A DNA stretch of 64,000 nucleotides from Pontibacter burrus. GTDB taxonomy: Bacteria; Bacteroidota; Bacteroidia; Cytophagales; Hymenobacteraceae. Positions 17,087 to 25,068 of the stretch are shown here, piece by piece. A program made the position numbers and the translations under genes. Below the pieces are notes generated by a model that saw nothing but the letters and a program-made list of their open reading frames with translations, did not search any database and was not told the origin of the DNA. Numbering within the stretch: position 1 is the first letter of the stretch; every line of letters starts with the position of its first letter. Where the stretch lies: NCBI RefSeq assembly GCF_010686685.1, contig NZ_JAAGWD010000001.1:620001-684000 (forward strand). The letters are read 5' to 3'.

Positions 17087-18718
17087 TTGAAAATGCCAGC
17101 TCTGTCGACTGTTACGCTACCACATTTCGCTCTGATATTTTGTAAACTGCCGGGCCTTTATGCTGTCCTGTCGCCGGAATTTATTGTGCTGGATGCCACT
17201 GAAGCGTACCTGAATGCACGGCACATAAGCCGAGAATCCCTGTTGCACAGTTACCTGCCACATACTTTTGTAGATGCATCGGCCTCTTCTCAAATACCGC
17301 AGGCACAGGTCATGGAAAAATCATTGCAGCATGTGCTCAACTATAAAGAAGAGCATCATTTGCTGGCTTTCAGATTCAATGTAGCGTTGGCAGAATCGAA
17401 AGGTGATGGGACGAAAGAATGCGCCTGGAGTATTACCAACACACCTGTATTGTCATCTGAAGGAGAGCTGCTGTACATTCTGCATGAAGCCCGCGAGCTA
17501 ACTGAAAAGCCGGTAAACACGCTACTATCCGAAAACCTTGATCCGTTTCCTCACAAAGGAGTAAATGCGGTGTCATGGGAGTATGATGTGGTGCACAATA
17601 AAATGTACTGGGGAGCCAGCCTGAAAGAGGTGCTGGGTTACACACCCGAAGAAATGGGCCTGGGCGGCGAGTCCTGGGACGACCGTGTGCACCCCGACGA
17701 TTTTAACACGGTACAGGATAGTATAGAAGAGGCCAAAAACTCCGGCAGCAGAATCTGGGCTGGTGAATATCGTTTCCGTAAAGCAGATGGGTCTTATATA
17801 CCAGTGCTTGATCAGGGCTACATTATTCGCAACCAGGATGGGCATGCTATCCGGACAATCGGCTCAATTATTGACCTTTCTGCCTGCGCAAAACCAGAAG
17901 AAGTGCTTAAAGATGATGGCGCCCGCTTCAGGCCCTTACTGGAGGCGTTGCCACACATGGCCTGGTTTGCAGACCCAAGCGGCAAGATCCTGTACTTTAA
18001 TAGTAACTGGTACAGTTTTACGGGTATGGAACCTACCAGAACCGACGGGTGGACCAGTGTAATACACCCCGAAGATGCTGCATTTGTACTGACTGAGTGG
18101 CATAACAGTCTGGCTACTGGCATACCTTACGAAATAGAGTACCGTCTGCAGGACCATCATGACAAGTCGTATCGCTGGTTTCAGGAGCGCGCAATGCCTA
18201 TGTATGGTCCCGACGGAGAGCTACAGTACTGGATGGGAACCTATACCGATATTGATGAGCAGAAACAGGCCATAGATCGTATTCATGAAAAGGACCTGCA
18301 GTTGGAGAATATCCTGAACCACTCGCCGGCACACCTGTGCCTGCTGCGTGGGCCTGAACACATCTGCCAGTACGTTACACCTGGCGTTCCCCTGCTGTAT
18401 GGCAGTCGCCAATACCTGAACCGGACAGCACGAAGCATATGGCCTGAGCTGGAGTCTACGCGTTTCTTTCAGATAATAGAAGAGGTATACACTACCGGCA
18501 GAACCATACGCGTGAACGAGCATAAACTAACTATAGACAGGCACCGTAACGGGAAGCTTACTGAGGTTTACCTGAACCTGGAGTACAGACCCCTAGTGAA
18601 CAATGGCCAGACCGAAGGTGTGCTTGCCTCTGCTATAGAAGTAACTGAACTGGTACAAACAAAACAAAAGGCCGAAAAGCTGGCACTTGCCCTGCAGGAG
18701 GGGAAATCGTGCTTATAA
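17087..18718 (+). CDS. Multi-PAS protein without kinase domain (paralogue 2), apparently truncated
   Basis: 543 residues with four PAS domains. The first three align with those of the preceding protein, for example WEYDVVHNKMYWGASLKEVL and HMAWFADPSGKILYFNSNWY. A fourth PAS_4-like domain spans about 405-525 (ILNHSPAHLCLLRGPEHICQ). The protein ends KAEKLALALQEGKSCL: the helix leading into a histidine kinase HisKA domain begins, then a stop follows. None of the three forward frames of the next 300 nt continues a kinase. The kinase half therefore seems to have been lost, or the protein works as a stand-alone sensor. A single-domain response regulator lies 300 nt downstream. Confidence 0.83.
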   Translation: MKMPALSTVTLPHFALIFCKLPGLYAVLSPEFIVLDATEAYLNARHISRESLLHSYLPHTFVDASASSQIPQAQVMEKSLQHVLNYKEEHHLLAFRFNVALAESKGDGTKECAWSITNTPVLSSEGELLYILHEARELTEKPVNTLLSENLDPFPHKGVNAVSWEYDVVHNKMYWGASLKEVLGYTPEEMGLGGESWDDRVHPDDFNTVQDSIEEAKNSGSRIWAGEYRFRKADGSYIPVLDQGYIIRNQDGHAIRTIGSIIDLSACAKPEEVLKDDGARFRPLLEALPHMAWFADPSGKILYFNSNWYSFTGMEPTRTDGWTSVIHPEDAAFVLTEWHNSLATGIPYEIEYRLQDHHDKSYRWFQERAMPMYGPDGELQYWMGTYTDIDEQKQAIDRIHEKDLQLENILNHSPAHLCLLRGPEHICQYVTPGVPLLYGSRQYLNRTARSIWPELESTRFFQIIEEVYTTGRTIRVNEHKLTIDRHRNGKLTEVYLNLEYRPLVNNGQTEGVLASAIEVTELVQTKQKAEKLALALQEGKSCL

Positions 18719-19018
18719 AACTAATTGCTAATTAGGCTGTTAAGTGTTTTTGTATGGGCTTTTGCTAAGCTGGCTTTGGCATAAACTTAGTTGGCTGGGC
18801 ACTACACAAGCAGGCCTTACGTTATTTAAGAGCGAAAATTTAAGTGTTCATGCATTTAAATGCTTATCTTGTAGGTGCTTTTGATAGCATGGTCCGGTAT
18901 CGGCAGGATGGGGCTATAAACTTCTGGATGTTATATATCCGGGGCTTAAAATGTTTCTATTGTTAACCTTGCTTATTTAACCGGTAGCAAAAGTTTAGCA
19001 GTAACAGCTTAATAAATT
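18719..19018. other. 300-nt spacer with no recognised element
   Basis: AT-rich spacer between the truncated PAS gene and the response regulator. No open frame, hairpin terminator or kinase remnant was seen on the plus strand. Confidence 0.6.
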
Positions 19019-19426
19019 ATGAAGCGACTGAAGACGATTTTATTAATTGACGACGACGATACCACGAACTACCTGAACCACCGGCTGCTTTCGCGCATGG
19101 AAACAGCAGATGAAATAAGAGTAGTAACCAACGGCGAAGAAGCGCTGGAGTATTTGCAGAATGCATTTGCCGACGTTGAAGGTTATCCGCGCCCTGATCT
19201 GATTTTTGTAGATATTAAAATGTCGGTAATGGATGGGTTTGAATTTCTGGAAGAGTACCAGAAGTTTGATGAAGCAGACAAGAGCAGAACTGTGCTGCTG
19301 ATGCTGACATCCTCGGCAAGCTTTTACGATCTTGAGAAGTTAAAACAGTTCCCGGAAGTGCTTAAGCATTACTCAAAGCCACTGGCTGAAGCCGATGTAC
19401 GCGAGATAATGCAGGAACATTTCTGA
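19019..19426 (+). CDS. Single-domain response regulator (CheY/Rcp1-like)
   Basis: 135 residues forming one REC domain: acidic pocket LLIDDDDTTNYL, phosphoacceptor Asp in FVDIKMSVMDGFEFLEEY (near residue 63), conserved Ser/Thr at MLTSSAS and Lys in HYSKPLAEADV. There is no output domain. Such proteins pass a phosphoryl group through protein contacts or phosphorelays and are often encoded next to multi-PAS hybrid kinases in Cytophagales. Here the two neighbouring PAS proteins lack kinases, so the phosphodonor must be encoded elsewhere. Monocistronic, with a clear terminator. Confidence 0.92.
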   Translation: MKRLKTILLIDDDDTTNYLNHRLLSRMETADEIRVVTNGEEALEYLQNAFADVEGYPRPDLIFVDIKMSVMDGFEFLEEYQKFDEADKSRTVLLMLTSSASFYDLEKLKQFPEVLKHYSKPLAEADVREIMQEHF

Positions 19427-19453
19427 TAGAAAACTATAGGAACTAACTCTTTG

Positions 19454-19487
19454 AACGGGATGCTCTTTTTACAAGGGGCATCCCGTT
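19454..19487 (+). terminator. Terminator of the response regulator gene
   Basis: Stem AACGGGATGC pairing with GCATCCCGTT, 14-nt loop, followed by TGCTTTTG. Confidence 0.85.
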
Positions 19488-19578
19488 TGCTTTTGCGCCT
19501 AGTATTAACTATAGCCTGCCAACTTCGTACTGATTAGTAACTGCCATATGGTAGTAATTGATTTTAATACAGAAGAAA

Positions 19579-20358
19579 ATGGCAAATTATAACGAAGAAG
19601 AAAACCAGCGCATTGGCCGCGAACTTCACCGCCGCGACATAGACCAGAACCAGCGCTATAGTTACCGCCCGCGCCAGGACAGGAAATGGGATGAAGGCAA
19701 CTTTTTCCATACCGGGCCAAGCCCACGCGGCGCCCAGGACCGTGAAAATATGAACAGAAATACCGGGTCTTCCAGCCAGGGCACTTACCACCGCGGCGAA
19801 GGCGCGCACCTGAACGACCACTACGGCAGCCGCCCGAACAGTGCTTACCGCAACGAACGTTCTTACCTGAACCATGGCGATACTTTTGGTTCTTCGCAAG
19901 GGTATGGCAGGCAGCAGGGTAGCGGTTCGCAGCCGGGCAACTATAACGAACCGGCCTCACACCCATACGAACTATGGAACGATGTGCCGGGTGGCCGCAG
20001 CCGCTACAAAGAAACAGACTTCCGTTACGGAAGTGGCAGCCATAACTGGTACCGCGAAGGCCGCTTTACACCAGACGAAGTTCCGGAAAACATGCGTGAC
20101 AACCGTGGGTTTTTTACACGCCTGAAAGATACCTGGAACGACATCATGCACTCTGACGATCCGGATTATCGCAGAGAAAGAAACTACCCTTCGGATAAGG
20201 ACCGCAGAAATTTACGCAAGCGCTACGGAAACGAACTTTATAACCGCCAGCAGTTCGATCGGGGTTATGAGGGAGGACCGCGCTGGGCCGATGAAGTGGA
20301 CTCCGGAAAAGATAATTATTACGATGATACCGACAGAACCCAACGTTACAGAAGATAG
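19579..20358 (+). CDS. Low-complexity Arg/Tyr/Gly/Asn-rich protein
   Basis: About 259 residues beginning MANYNEEENQRIGRELHRRD (ATG at 19579; an upstream in-frame TTG is unlikely). There is no signal peptide or membrane helix. Residues 10-130 are low complexity, dominated by Arg, Tyr, Asn, Gly, Ser and His, and almost certainly disordered. A more ordered segment near 165-205 reads RDNRGFFTRLKDTWNDIMHS. I do not recognise a named family. The composition resembles nucleic-acid-binding or condensate-forming proteins, which is inference. It has its own terminator and is followed by a second protein of similar composition. Confidence 0.7.
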   Translation: MANYNEEENQRIGRELHRRDIDQNQRYSYRPRQDRKWDEGNFFHTGPSPRGAQDRENMNRNTGSSSQGTYHRGEGAHLNDHYGSRPNSAYRNERSYLNHGDTFGSSQGYGRQQGSGSQPGNYNEPASHPYELWNDVPGGRSRYKETDFRYGSGSHNWYREGRFTPDEVPENMRDNRGFFTRLKDTWNDIMHSDDPDYRRERNYPSDKDRRNLRKRYGNELYNRQQFDRGYEGGPRWADEVDSGKDNYYDDTDRTQRYRR

Positions 20359-20412
20359 TTGCGTATAGGGGAGCAGGTTAGATAGATTGGTTATAGATTA
20401 GTTTTAGTTAGT

Positions 20413-20446
20413 AAAGCGAAGCAGGCACACCTGCTTCGCTTTTTTT
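20413..20446 (+). terminator. Strong terminator after the first low-complexity gene
   Basis: AAAGCGAAGCAGG pairing with CCTGCTTCGCTTT around a 4-nt loop (CACA), then a T tract. Confidence 0.93.
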
Positions 20447-20513
20447 ATGGGCTATAGTACGCAAACATCCTTGTTTGGACATCGTAAACCAACATGGCCA
20501 TTACTTTACAGCT

Positions 20514-20897
20514 ATGAGAAACGAACAGGAAAACAACTATAGAAACAGGCGCAACCCGAGGCACGAGCAGAACGCCAAAGACCGCTGGGGCAAACCGGAC
20601 CCACGTATGGGACCAAACTATCGGCCCGAAGACAGAAGACAAGGGTATCGTGATCCGCAAGACGACTGGCGCGCTTTTGAAGACCGGGAGAACAGGCACT
20701 TCCAGCAGGATAACCGCTACCGCAATAACTATAGAAATGAACGCCCAGACTGGCAACAGCAGGATTGGGACTATAGCAGATACAGCCAGCATGCTCATGA
20801 TCGGTGGCGGGAAGAAAGAGATCAGCCACCACAGCATCATCATCCACGGCATGCATCAGAAAGGTTTTACCAGGAGCAACGCCGAAGGAACTGGTAA
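20514..20897 (+). CDS. Small Arg/Asn/Gln-rich hydrophilic protein
   Basis: About 127 residues starting MRNEQENNYRNRRNPRHEQN (ATG at 20514). It is almost free of aliphatic residues and dominated by Arg, Asn, Gln, Asp, Tyr and His, with repeated RNNYRNER/RYRNN patterns, so it is probably intrinsically disordered and basic. It is bounded on both sides by terminators, which supports a real monocistronic gene. The compositional likeness to the preceding gene suggests a related role; function is unknown. The alternative is a spurious frame, but the opposite strand offers no better candidate. Confidence 0.6.
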   Translation: MRNEQENNYRNRRNPRHEQNAKDRWGKPDPRMGPNYRPEDRRQGYRDPQDDWRAFEDRENRHFQQDNRYRNNYRNERPDWQQQDWDYSRYSQHAHDRWREERDQPPQHHHPRHASERFYQEQRRRNW

Positions 20898-20900
20898 TTA

Positions 20901-20933
20901 TAAATCCCCGGGAATTATAGCCCCGGGGATTTA
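20901..20933. terminator. Bidirectional terminator between convergent genes
   Basis: TAAATCCCCGG pairs with CCGGGGATTTA; it lies between the stop codons of the plus-strand low-complexity gene and the minus-strand outer-membrane protein gene. Confidence 0.88.
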
Positions 20934-20943
20934 TAGTTTATAG

Positions 20944-21525
20944 TTAGAACCGCTGCCTAACCCCTACCCCAAACGAGATAAGCTCCGGAAGGCCCGGCAC
21001 CATAGTTACCGAGAAATCTGTTTGCGCGGTTAGCTGGTAATTGTACTCGAGTTCGCCGGCGTACCAGTAAAACTTGTATTGCCAGTCGCCGCGCTGCTTA
21101 AAATACCCGTCATCTTTATAGCCTTCCAGCCGGTTCCAGTTGTGGCGGTACACCAGGGTAGGGCCGATGCCACCGTTCATAGAGTGCCTGTTTTTCTGGA
21201 AGATGAGGCCGCGCCAGCCGATGTGCGTAAAACCAGCCAACGATGCGGAGCAATCAGCATAAAGTCCCTGCTCTGCACGTATGGCGTGCTTGTTTTCAAC
21301 TATAAACCGGTCGTAGCCAACTATAGCGCCATAGTTTAATGTCACAAAACCTTTATCATCTATCCGGTTCGGGAAGATCTCGGGGTGCGGGCTTTCCTTT
21401 AAGTGCACCGATAAGCCGAATAACTTAACTGTAAAAGCGTTTTTGTAGGTTGTTTCTTCCTGCTGCGCCTGACCTGGCAGAGCAAACAAAAGGCAGAAAG
21501 CGGATATAAGCAGGTAGCGGTGCAT
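20944..21525 (-). CDS. Predicted outer-membrane beta-barrel protein of unknown function
   Basis: 193 residues with a signal peptide (MHRYLLISAFCLLFALPGQA, then QQ). The mature part alternates hydrophobic and polar residues in strands (FYWYAGELEYNYQLTAQTDF) and ends GVGVRQRF, a C-terminal aromatic typical of BAM-inserted barrels. It has too few strands for a porin, so it may be a small eight-stranded barrel or a periplasmic beta-sandwich. No named family recognised. Its stop lies close to the shared terminator at 20901-20933. Confidence 0.7.
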   Translation of the reverse strand: MHRYLLISAFCLLFALPGQAQQEETTYKNAFTVKLFGLSVHLKESPHPEIFPNRIDDKGFVTLNYGAIVGYDRFIVENKHAIRAEQGLYADCSASLAGFTHIGWRGLIFQKNRHSMNGGIGPTLVYRHNWNRLEGYKDDGYFKQRGDWQYKFYWYAGELEYNYQLTAQTDFSVTMVPGLPELISFGVGVRQRF

Positions 21526-21756
21526 CGGTTAACTATACGAGAGTTAAACTACAAAATGGTTTTCGGGCGCAAAGATAGAAAAGCGTGCGGGATGGAATAG
21601 GTGTTTGAGGCACTATAGTTGGTCACAAACTATAGCGCGATACGCGAGAGCCCTACAGCAAGTCCAAAGCCTTTTTTGACTACAGACTGAGCATCTATAG
21701 TTACCGGTAAATTCCTATAACCACCAACCAATAACTAACAACCACCTAAACCTTTG

Positions 21757-21764
21757 TATCTTTG
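21757..21764 (+). promoter_or_regulatory. Bacteroidota -7 element (TATCTTTG)
   Basis: TATCTTTG matches TAnnTTTG, 12 nt before the ATG of the uracil-DNA glycosylase-like gene. It implies a very short leader. Confidence 0.45.
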
Positions 21765-21775
21765 CAGCTATAGTT

Positions 21776-22363
21776 ATGAACCAGCTCGAAGACTTACTGC
21801 AACAGATACGTGCCTGCCGCATTTGCGAAGAGCACCTGGCGTTGGGGCCGCGGCCTGTACTGCGGGCAAGCGCTATGGCAAAGCTGCTTATAGTTGGTCA
21901 GGCGCCGGGCACGAAAGTACACGCCAGTGGCAAACCCTGGGACGACCAGAGCGGCAAGCGCCTGCGGCATTGGCTTGGGCTTGAGCCGGAAGTTTTTTAT
22001 GATGATAGCAGGGTAGCTATAGTTCCGATGGGGTTCTGTTATCCCGGAAAAGGCAAAAGCGGCGACCTGCCCCCTCGCCCGGAGTGTGCTGCGCATTGGC
22101 ATCAGCAGCTGCTGGCCCTGCTTCCAAACATTAAGCTCACCTTACTGGTTGGTAAATATGCACAAGACTATTTTCTGGGCCCGGAGGCCAGGCCAACTTT
22201 AACGGAAACAGTAGCTAACTGGCGTGAGTATCTGCCTGACTATATGCCTATGCCGCACCCATCGCCGCGCAACCAGTTTTGGGTAAAACACAACCCCTGG
22301 TTTGAGCAGGAAGTCGTGCCCGTGCTACGCGAAACCGTACAGCAGTTGCTCACCTCAACTTAA
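21776..22363 (+). CDS. Uracil-DNA glycosylase superfamily protein
   Basis: 195 residues. The first 20 contain a Cys pair (IRACRICEEH). The UDG-fold active-site region is LLIVGQAPGTKVHASGKPWD (around residues 41-60), where GQAPG corresponds to motif 1, and the DNA-intercalation/His motif is MPHPSPRN near residue 160. This matches the UDG-like family common in Bacteroidota and Proteobacteria, which may excise uracil or related lesions; activity for this subfamily is not assured. Only one N-terminal CxxC is seen, so a Fe-S cluster as in family 4 enzymes is not supported. It is followed after 52 nt by the aminotransferase gene. Confidence 0.85.
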   Translation: MNQLEDLLQQIRACRICEEHLALGPRPVLRASAMAKLLIVGQAPGTKVHASGKPWDDQSGKRLRHWLGLEPEVFYDDSRVAIVPMGFCYPGKGKSGDLPPRPECAAHWHQQLLALLPNIKLTLLVGKYAQDYFLGPEARPTLTETVANWREYLPDYMPMPHPSPRNQFWVKHNPWFEQEVVPVLRETVQQLLTST

Positions 22364-22415
22364 CTATAGTATATTCGTTGCAAGAAATTCCTACTGATAT
22401 AAAACACATAAAACT

Positions 22416-23564
22416 ATGGCAAGCAACCTAAGCAGCAAACTACCTGATGTAGGCACCAGTATTTTCTCGGTCATGTCGGCGCTGGCCAACGAGCACGGGG
22501 CCATTAACCTGTCGCAGGGGTTCCCGGACTTTAACTGCCCCGATGAGCTGATGGAGCTGGTTACCAAATACATGCACGAAGGCTTTAACCAGTATGCGCC
22601 TATGCCAGGTGTGCAGTCGCTGCGCGAGAAGATCAGCATAAAAACTGAGAAACTATACGGTTACCGCCCGGACCCAAACACAGAGATAACGGTTACATCC
22701 GGGGCTACCGAAGCCTTGTTTGCTGCCATTACAGCCGTAGTAAAACCCGGCGATGAAGTGGTGGTGCTGGAACCTTGCTATGACTGCTATGCCCCTGCCA
22801 TACGTTTGAGTGGTGGTATTCCGGTGTATGTGCCGTTGGCGCTGCCTGGCTTTAGTGTGGATTGGGATCTGGTAAAAAAACGCATCACTTCTAAAACACG
22901 CCTGATTATAGTTAATACGCCTCACAACCCAACAGGCGCTGTAATGACCAAAGCCGATATGGATGAGCTGGCGCGCATAGTAGATGGCAACAATATTTTT
23001 GTGATCAGCGATGAAGTGTACGAGCACATGGTGTTTGATGACCTGAAGCACCACAGCGCCCTGGAGAACCCGATCCTGCGCGAGCGTAGCTTTGTGATCT
23101 CGTCGTTTGGCAAAACATACCATACCACCGGCTGGAAGATCGGGTATGCGGTGGCACCTCCTGCACTTACTGCGGAGTTGCGCAAGATGCACCAGTTCAT
23201 TACGTTCTGCACCGTAACACCGCTGCAAATGGCCATCGCCGATTTTATGGATAACGAAGCGCACTACCTGAATCTGCCAGCGTTTTACCAGGAGAAACGC
23301 GATGCTTTCGCTGAATATCTAGCGCCTTCCCGTTTCGAGTTTCTACCTTCTGCGGGTACGTACTTCCAGTTGCTGAAGTATGATGCCATCTCGAAAGAGC
23401 ACGACCAGGATTTTGCCAGACGATTGGTACAGGAAGTAGGTGTAGCAGCCGTTCCGGTGTCAGCCTTCTACCACGACAAAACCGACCACCATTACCTGCG
23501 CTTCTGCTTCGCTAAAAGCGACGAAACCCTCTGCGCCGCCGCCGAGAAGCTGGTGAAACTATAG
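22416..23564 (+). CDS. PLP-dependent methionine/glutamine aminotransferase
   Basis: 382 residues, fold type I class I/II aminotransferase: INLSQGFPDF at 30-39, SGATEALFAAI at 95-105, NTPHNPTG at 167-174, ISDEVYEH around 198-204 and the Schiff-base Lys233 in SSFGKTYHTTGWKIGY. The pattern is that of YbdL/KAT-II-like methionine aminotransferases, which transaminate methionine or aromatic amino acids, often with 2-oxo-4-methylthiobutanoate and glutamine. The following gene encodes a YafV-type omega-amidase, a combination that forms the glutamine transaminase-omega-amidase route. The stop codon lies in a CTATAG word (AAA CTA TAG). Confidence 0.92.
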   Translation: MASNLSSKLPDVGTSIFSVMSALANEHGAINLSQGFPDFNCPDELMELVTKYMHEGFNQYAPMPGVQSLREKISIKTEKLYGYRPDPNTEITVTSGATEALFAAITAVVKPGDEVVVLEPCYDCYAPAIRLSGGIPVYVPLALPGFSVDWDLVKKRITSKTRLIIVNTPHNPTGAVMTKADMDELARIVDGNNIFVISDEVYEHMVFDDLKHHSALENPILRERSFVISSFGKTYHTTGWKIGYAVAPPALTAELRKMHQFITFCTVTPLQMAIADFMDNEAHYLNLPAFYQEKRDAFAEYLAPSRFEFLPSAGTYFQLLKYDAISKEHDQDFARRLVQEVGVAAVPVSAFYHDKTDHHYLRFCFAKSDETLCAAAEKLVKL

Positions 23565-23637
23565 GTTTGATTGTTGATTGTTTTAATCAATATTATTCAT
23601 TTCTATTTACTGATAATTGTTAACTGATAACTGTTAA

Positions 23638-24411
23638 ATGGACTTGCGGGTAACGATAGTACAGACGGATTTACATTGGCACGATGCTGCTGCCAACCGG
23701 AAAATGTTTGCCGATAAGCTGGCTGCAGCTGCGCCTAAAACAGACCTGATCGTATTGCCGGAAATGTTTTCCACCGGTTTTAGCATGGATGCACCGGCAC
23801 TGGCCGAACAACCAGAAGGCGAAACCCTGCAATGGATGCGCGACCAGGCAGCAGCCTATGATGCTGTAGTTACCGGGAGTATTATTGTGCAGGAAAACGA
23901 GCAGTATTTTAACCGGCTGTATTGGGTGCGACCAGACGGAAGCTATGCGCAGTATAACAAAAGGCACCTGTTCAGGATGGCGCAGGAACATCACACCTAT
24001 ACATCCGGGATTGATCGGATAACAGTAGAACTGAAAGGTTGGAAGATTTGCCCGCTGGTGTGTTATGATCTGCGCTTCCCGGTTTGGAGCCGCAACACAG
24101 GCGACCGTTACGACCTACTACTGTATGTAGCCAACTGGCCCAAAGTAAGAAGTCTGCCGTGGCGTACGCTGCTGCAGGCCCGTGCCATCGAAAATATTGC
24201 TTATGTAGTGGGCGTAAACCGCATCGGCACCGACGGCAACAACCATCCTTACTCCGGCGACTCAGCGATCATCCACCCAAAAGGGCACAAGTTATTAGAA
24301 ACTATAGAGCAGGAAAGTATTCTGACTATAACACTCAGCAAGCAGGAGCTGCTGGATTTCCGGGAAGCTTTTCCGGCGCATTTGGATGCAGATGAGTTTG
24401 AGCTATTGTAG
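23638..24411 (+). CDS. Omega-amidase YafV-type nitrilase
   Basis: 257 residues of the nitrilase superfamily with the catalytic triad Glu42 (LPEMFSTGF), Lys108 (YNKRHLF) and Cys142 (LVCYDLRFP). FSTGFSM and the YNKRHLFRMAQEH stretch are typical of omega-amidases, which hydrolyse 2-oxoglutaramate or 2-oxosuccinamate to the dicarboxylate plus ammonia. It lies 73 nt downstream of the aminotransferase, so the two probably act in sequence: glutamine-dependent transamination, then removal of the toxic ketoamide. This closes a methionine-salvage or glutamine-nitrogen route. E. coli YafV is the nearest familiar relative. Confidence 0.92.
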   Translation: MDLRVTIVQTDLHWHDAAANRKMFADKLAAAAPKTDLIVLPEMFSTGFSMDAPALAEQPEGETLQWMRDQAAAYDAVVTGSIIVQENEQYFNRLYWVRPDGSYAQYNKRHLFRMAQEHHTYTSGIDRITVELKGWKICPLVCYDLRFPVWSRNTGDRYDLLLYVANWPKVRSLPWRTLLQARAIENIAYVVGVNRIGTDGNNHPYSGDSAIIHPKGHKLLETIEQESILTITLSKQELLDFREAFPAHLDADEFELL

Positions 24412-24475
24412 AAACTCAATACTTTTTTCTCTTGCTGATGTGAGTTGGCTGTTGCACTTTACCTGCTGCTCGCGA

Positions 24476-24523
24476 GGATCTGCGATCCGCGACTTATTTA
24501 TAATGTCGGGATTGTAATCCGAC
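24476..24523. repeat. REP-like hairpins
   Basis: GGATC-TGC-GATCC (24476-24488) and GTCGGGATT-GT-AATCCGAC (24505-24523). They have the same small-loop design and GGAT/ATCC cores as the REP elements around the RAYT gene. Confidence 0.75.
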
Positions 24524-24586
24524 AGGGGCGGAGGCCCAACTATAGTTCGATATGAGCAAGCACGCTTGCGCCATGGAAACTACCCT

Positions 24587-24634
24587 CCCCTACATGCTCT
24601 TTCGGACAACGAAGTCCGAAAGAGCATGTAGGGG
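24587..24634. repeat. Perfect 21-bp inverted repeat, REP-related
   Basis: A 21-bp stem running from CCCCTACATGCTC through TTTCGGAC, with a 6-nt loop (AACGAA) and the exact complement GTCCGAAAGAGCATG to GTAGGGG. The inner part (CTCTTTCGGA/TCCGAAAGAG) matches the RAYT-associated REPs. Confidence 0.92.
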
Positions 24635-24672
24635 ACTTCCTAATCTGAAAGAGCGATAGCCGAAATGCTATG

Positions 24673-25068
24673 CTAACTATAGAACTGCCCTACTACCTGT
24701 AACAATTCCACATCATCCTGCATCATTTTTAGCTGCAATTCCTGGCGTGCCTGTACCATGCGCTGTAGCCGGTGATGGCTATTTCTAAAAAGAATAAGCT
24801 GCTTTTTTTCACTTTCCAGCATTGGCTCAAGTAAAGAGAATATACTTCCGAATCCGGCATCTGGGGTGGTACTATCGATACAAACTATAGTTTGCGAAGC
24901 CTCTTTAAGCAATTGCCTGGCATAGTGTAGTACTAACTGATCAGATCTGGAATCGAGGTCGAGCACAGCCACGTCAGGTAGTTGCTGTTTTACCTGGTCA
25001 AGTACAGGGTTGCTGTAGGCTATAGTTTCACCTTTACTCAGCAAACGGATGTATAACAGCGCTTTCAT
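24673..25068 (-). CDS. Small cytoplasmic protein of unknown function
   Basis: 131 residues, no signal peptide or membrane helix. An alternating strand/helix pattern (MKALLYIRLLSKGE, VAVLDLDSRSDQ, QTIVCIDSTTPD, KKQLILFRNSHH) suggests a small Rossmann-like or TIR-like alpha/beta fold, but I recognise no family. Its ATG overlaps the stop codon of the FG-GAP protein gene by one base (TAATG), so translation is probably coupled even though one product is secreted and this one is not. Function unknown. Confidence 0.65.
   Translation of the reverse strand: MKALLYIRLLSKGETIAYSNPVLDQVKQQLPDVAVLDLDSRSDQLVLHYARQLLKEASQTIVCIDSTTPDAGFGSIFSLLEPMLESEKKQLILFRNSHHRLQRMVQARQELQLKMMQDDVELLQVVGQFYS

Noticed and set aside
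23600..23637. GTTAAC-type repeats upstream of the omega-amidase gene as a PHO box
   Set aside because: Spacing is 14 nt and the gene has no phosphate link; treated as a chance AT-rich sequence.
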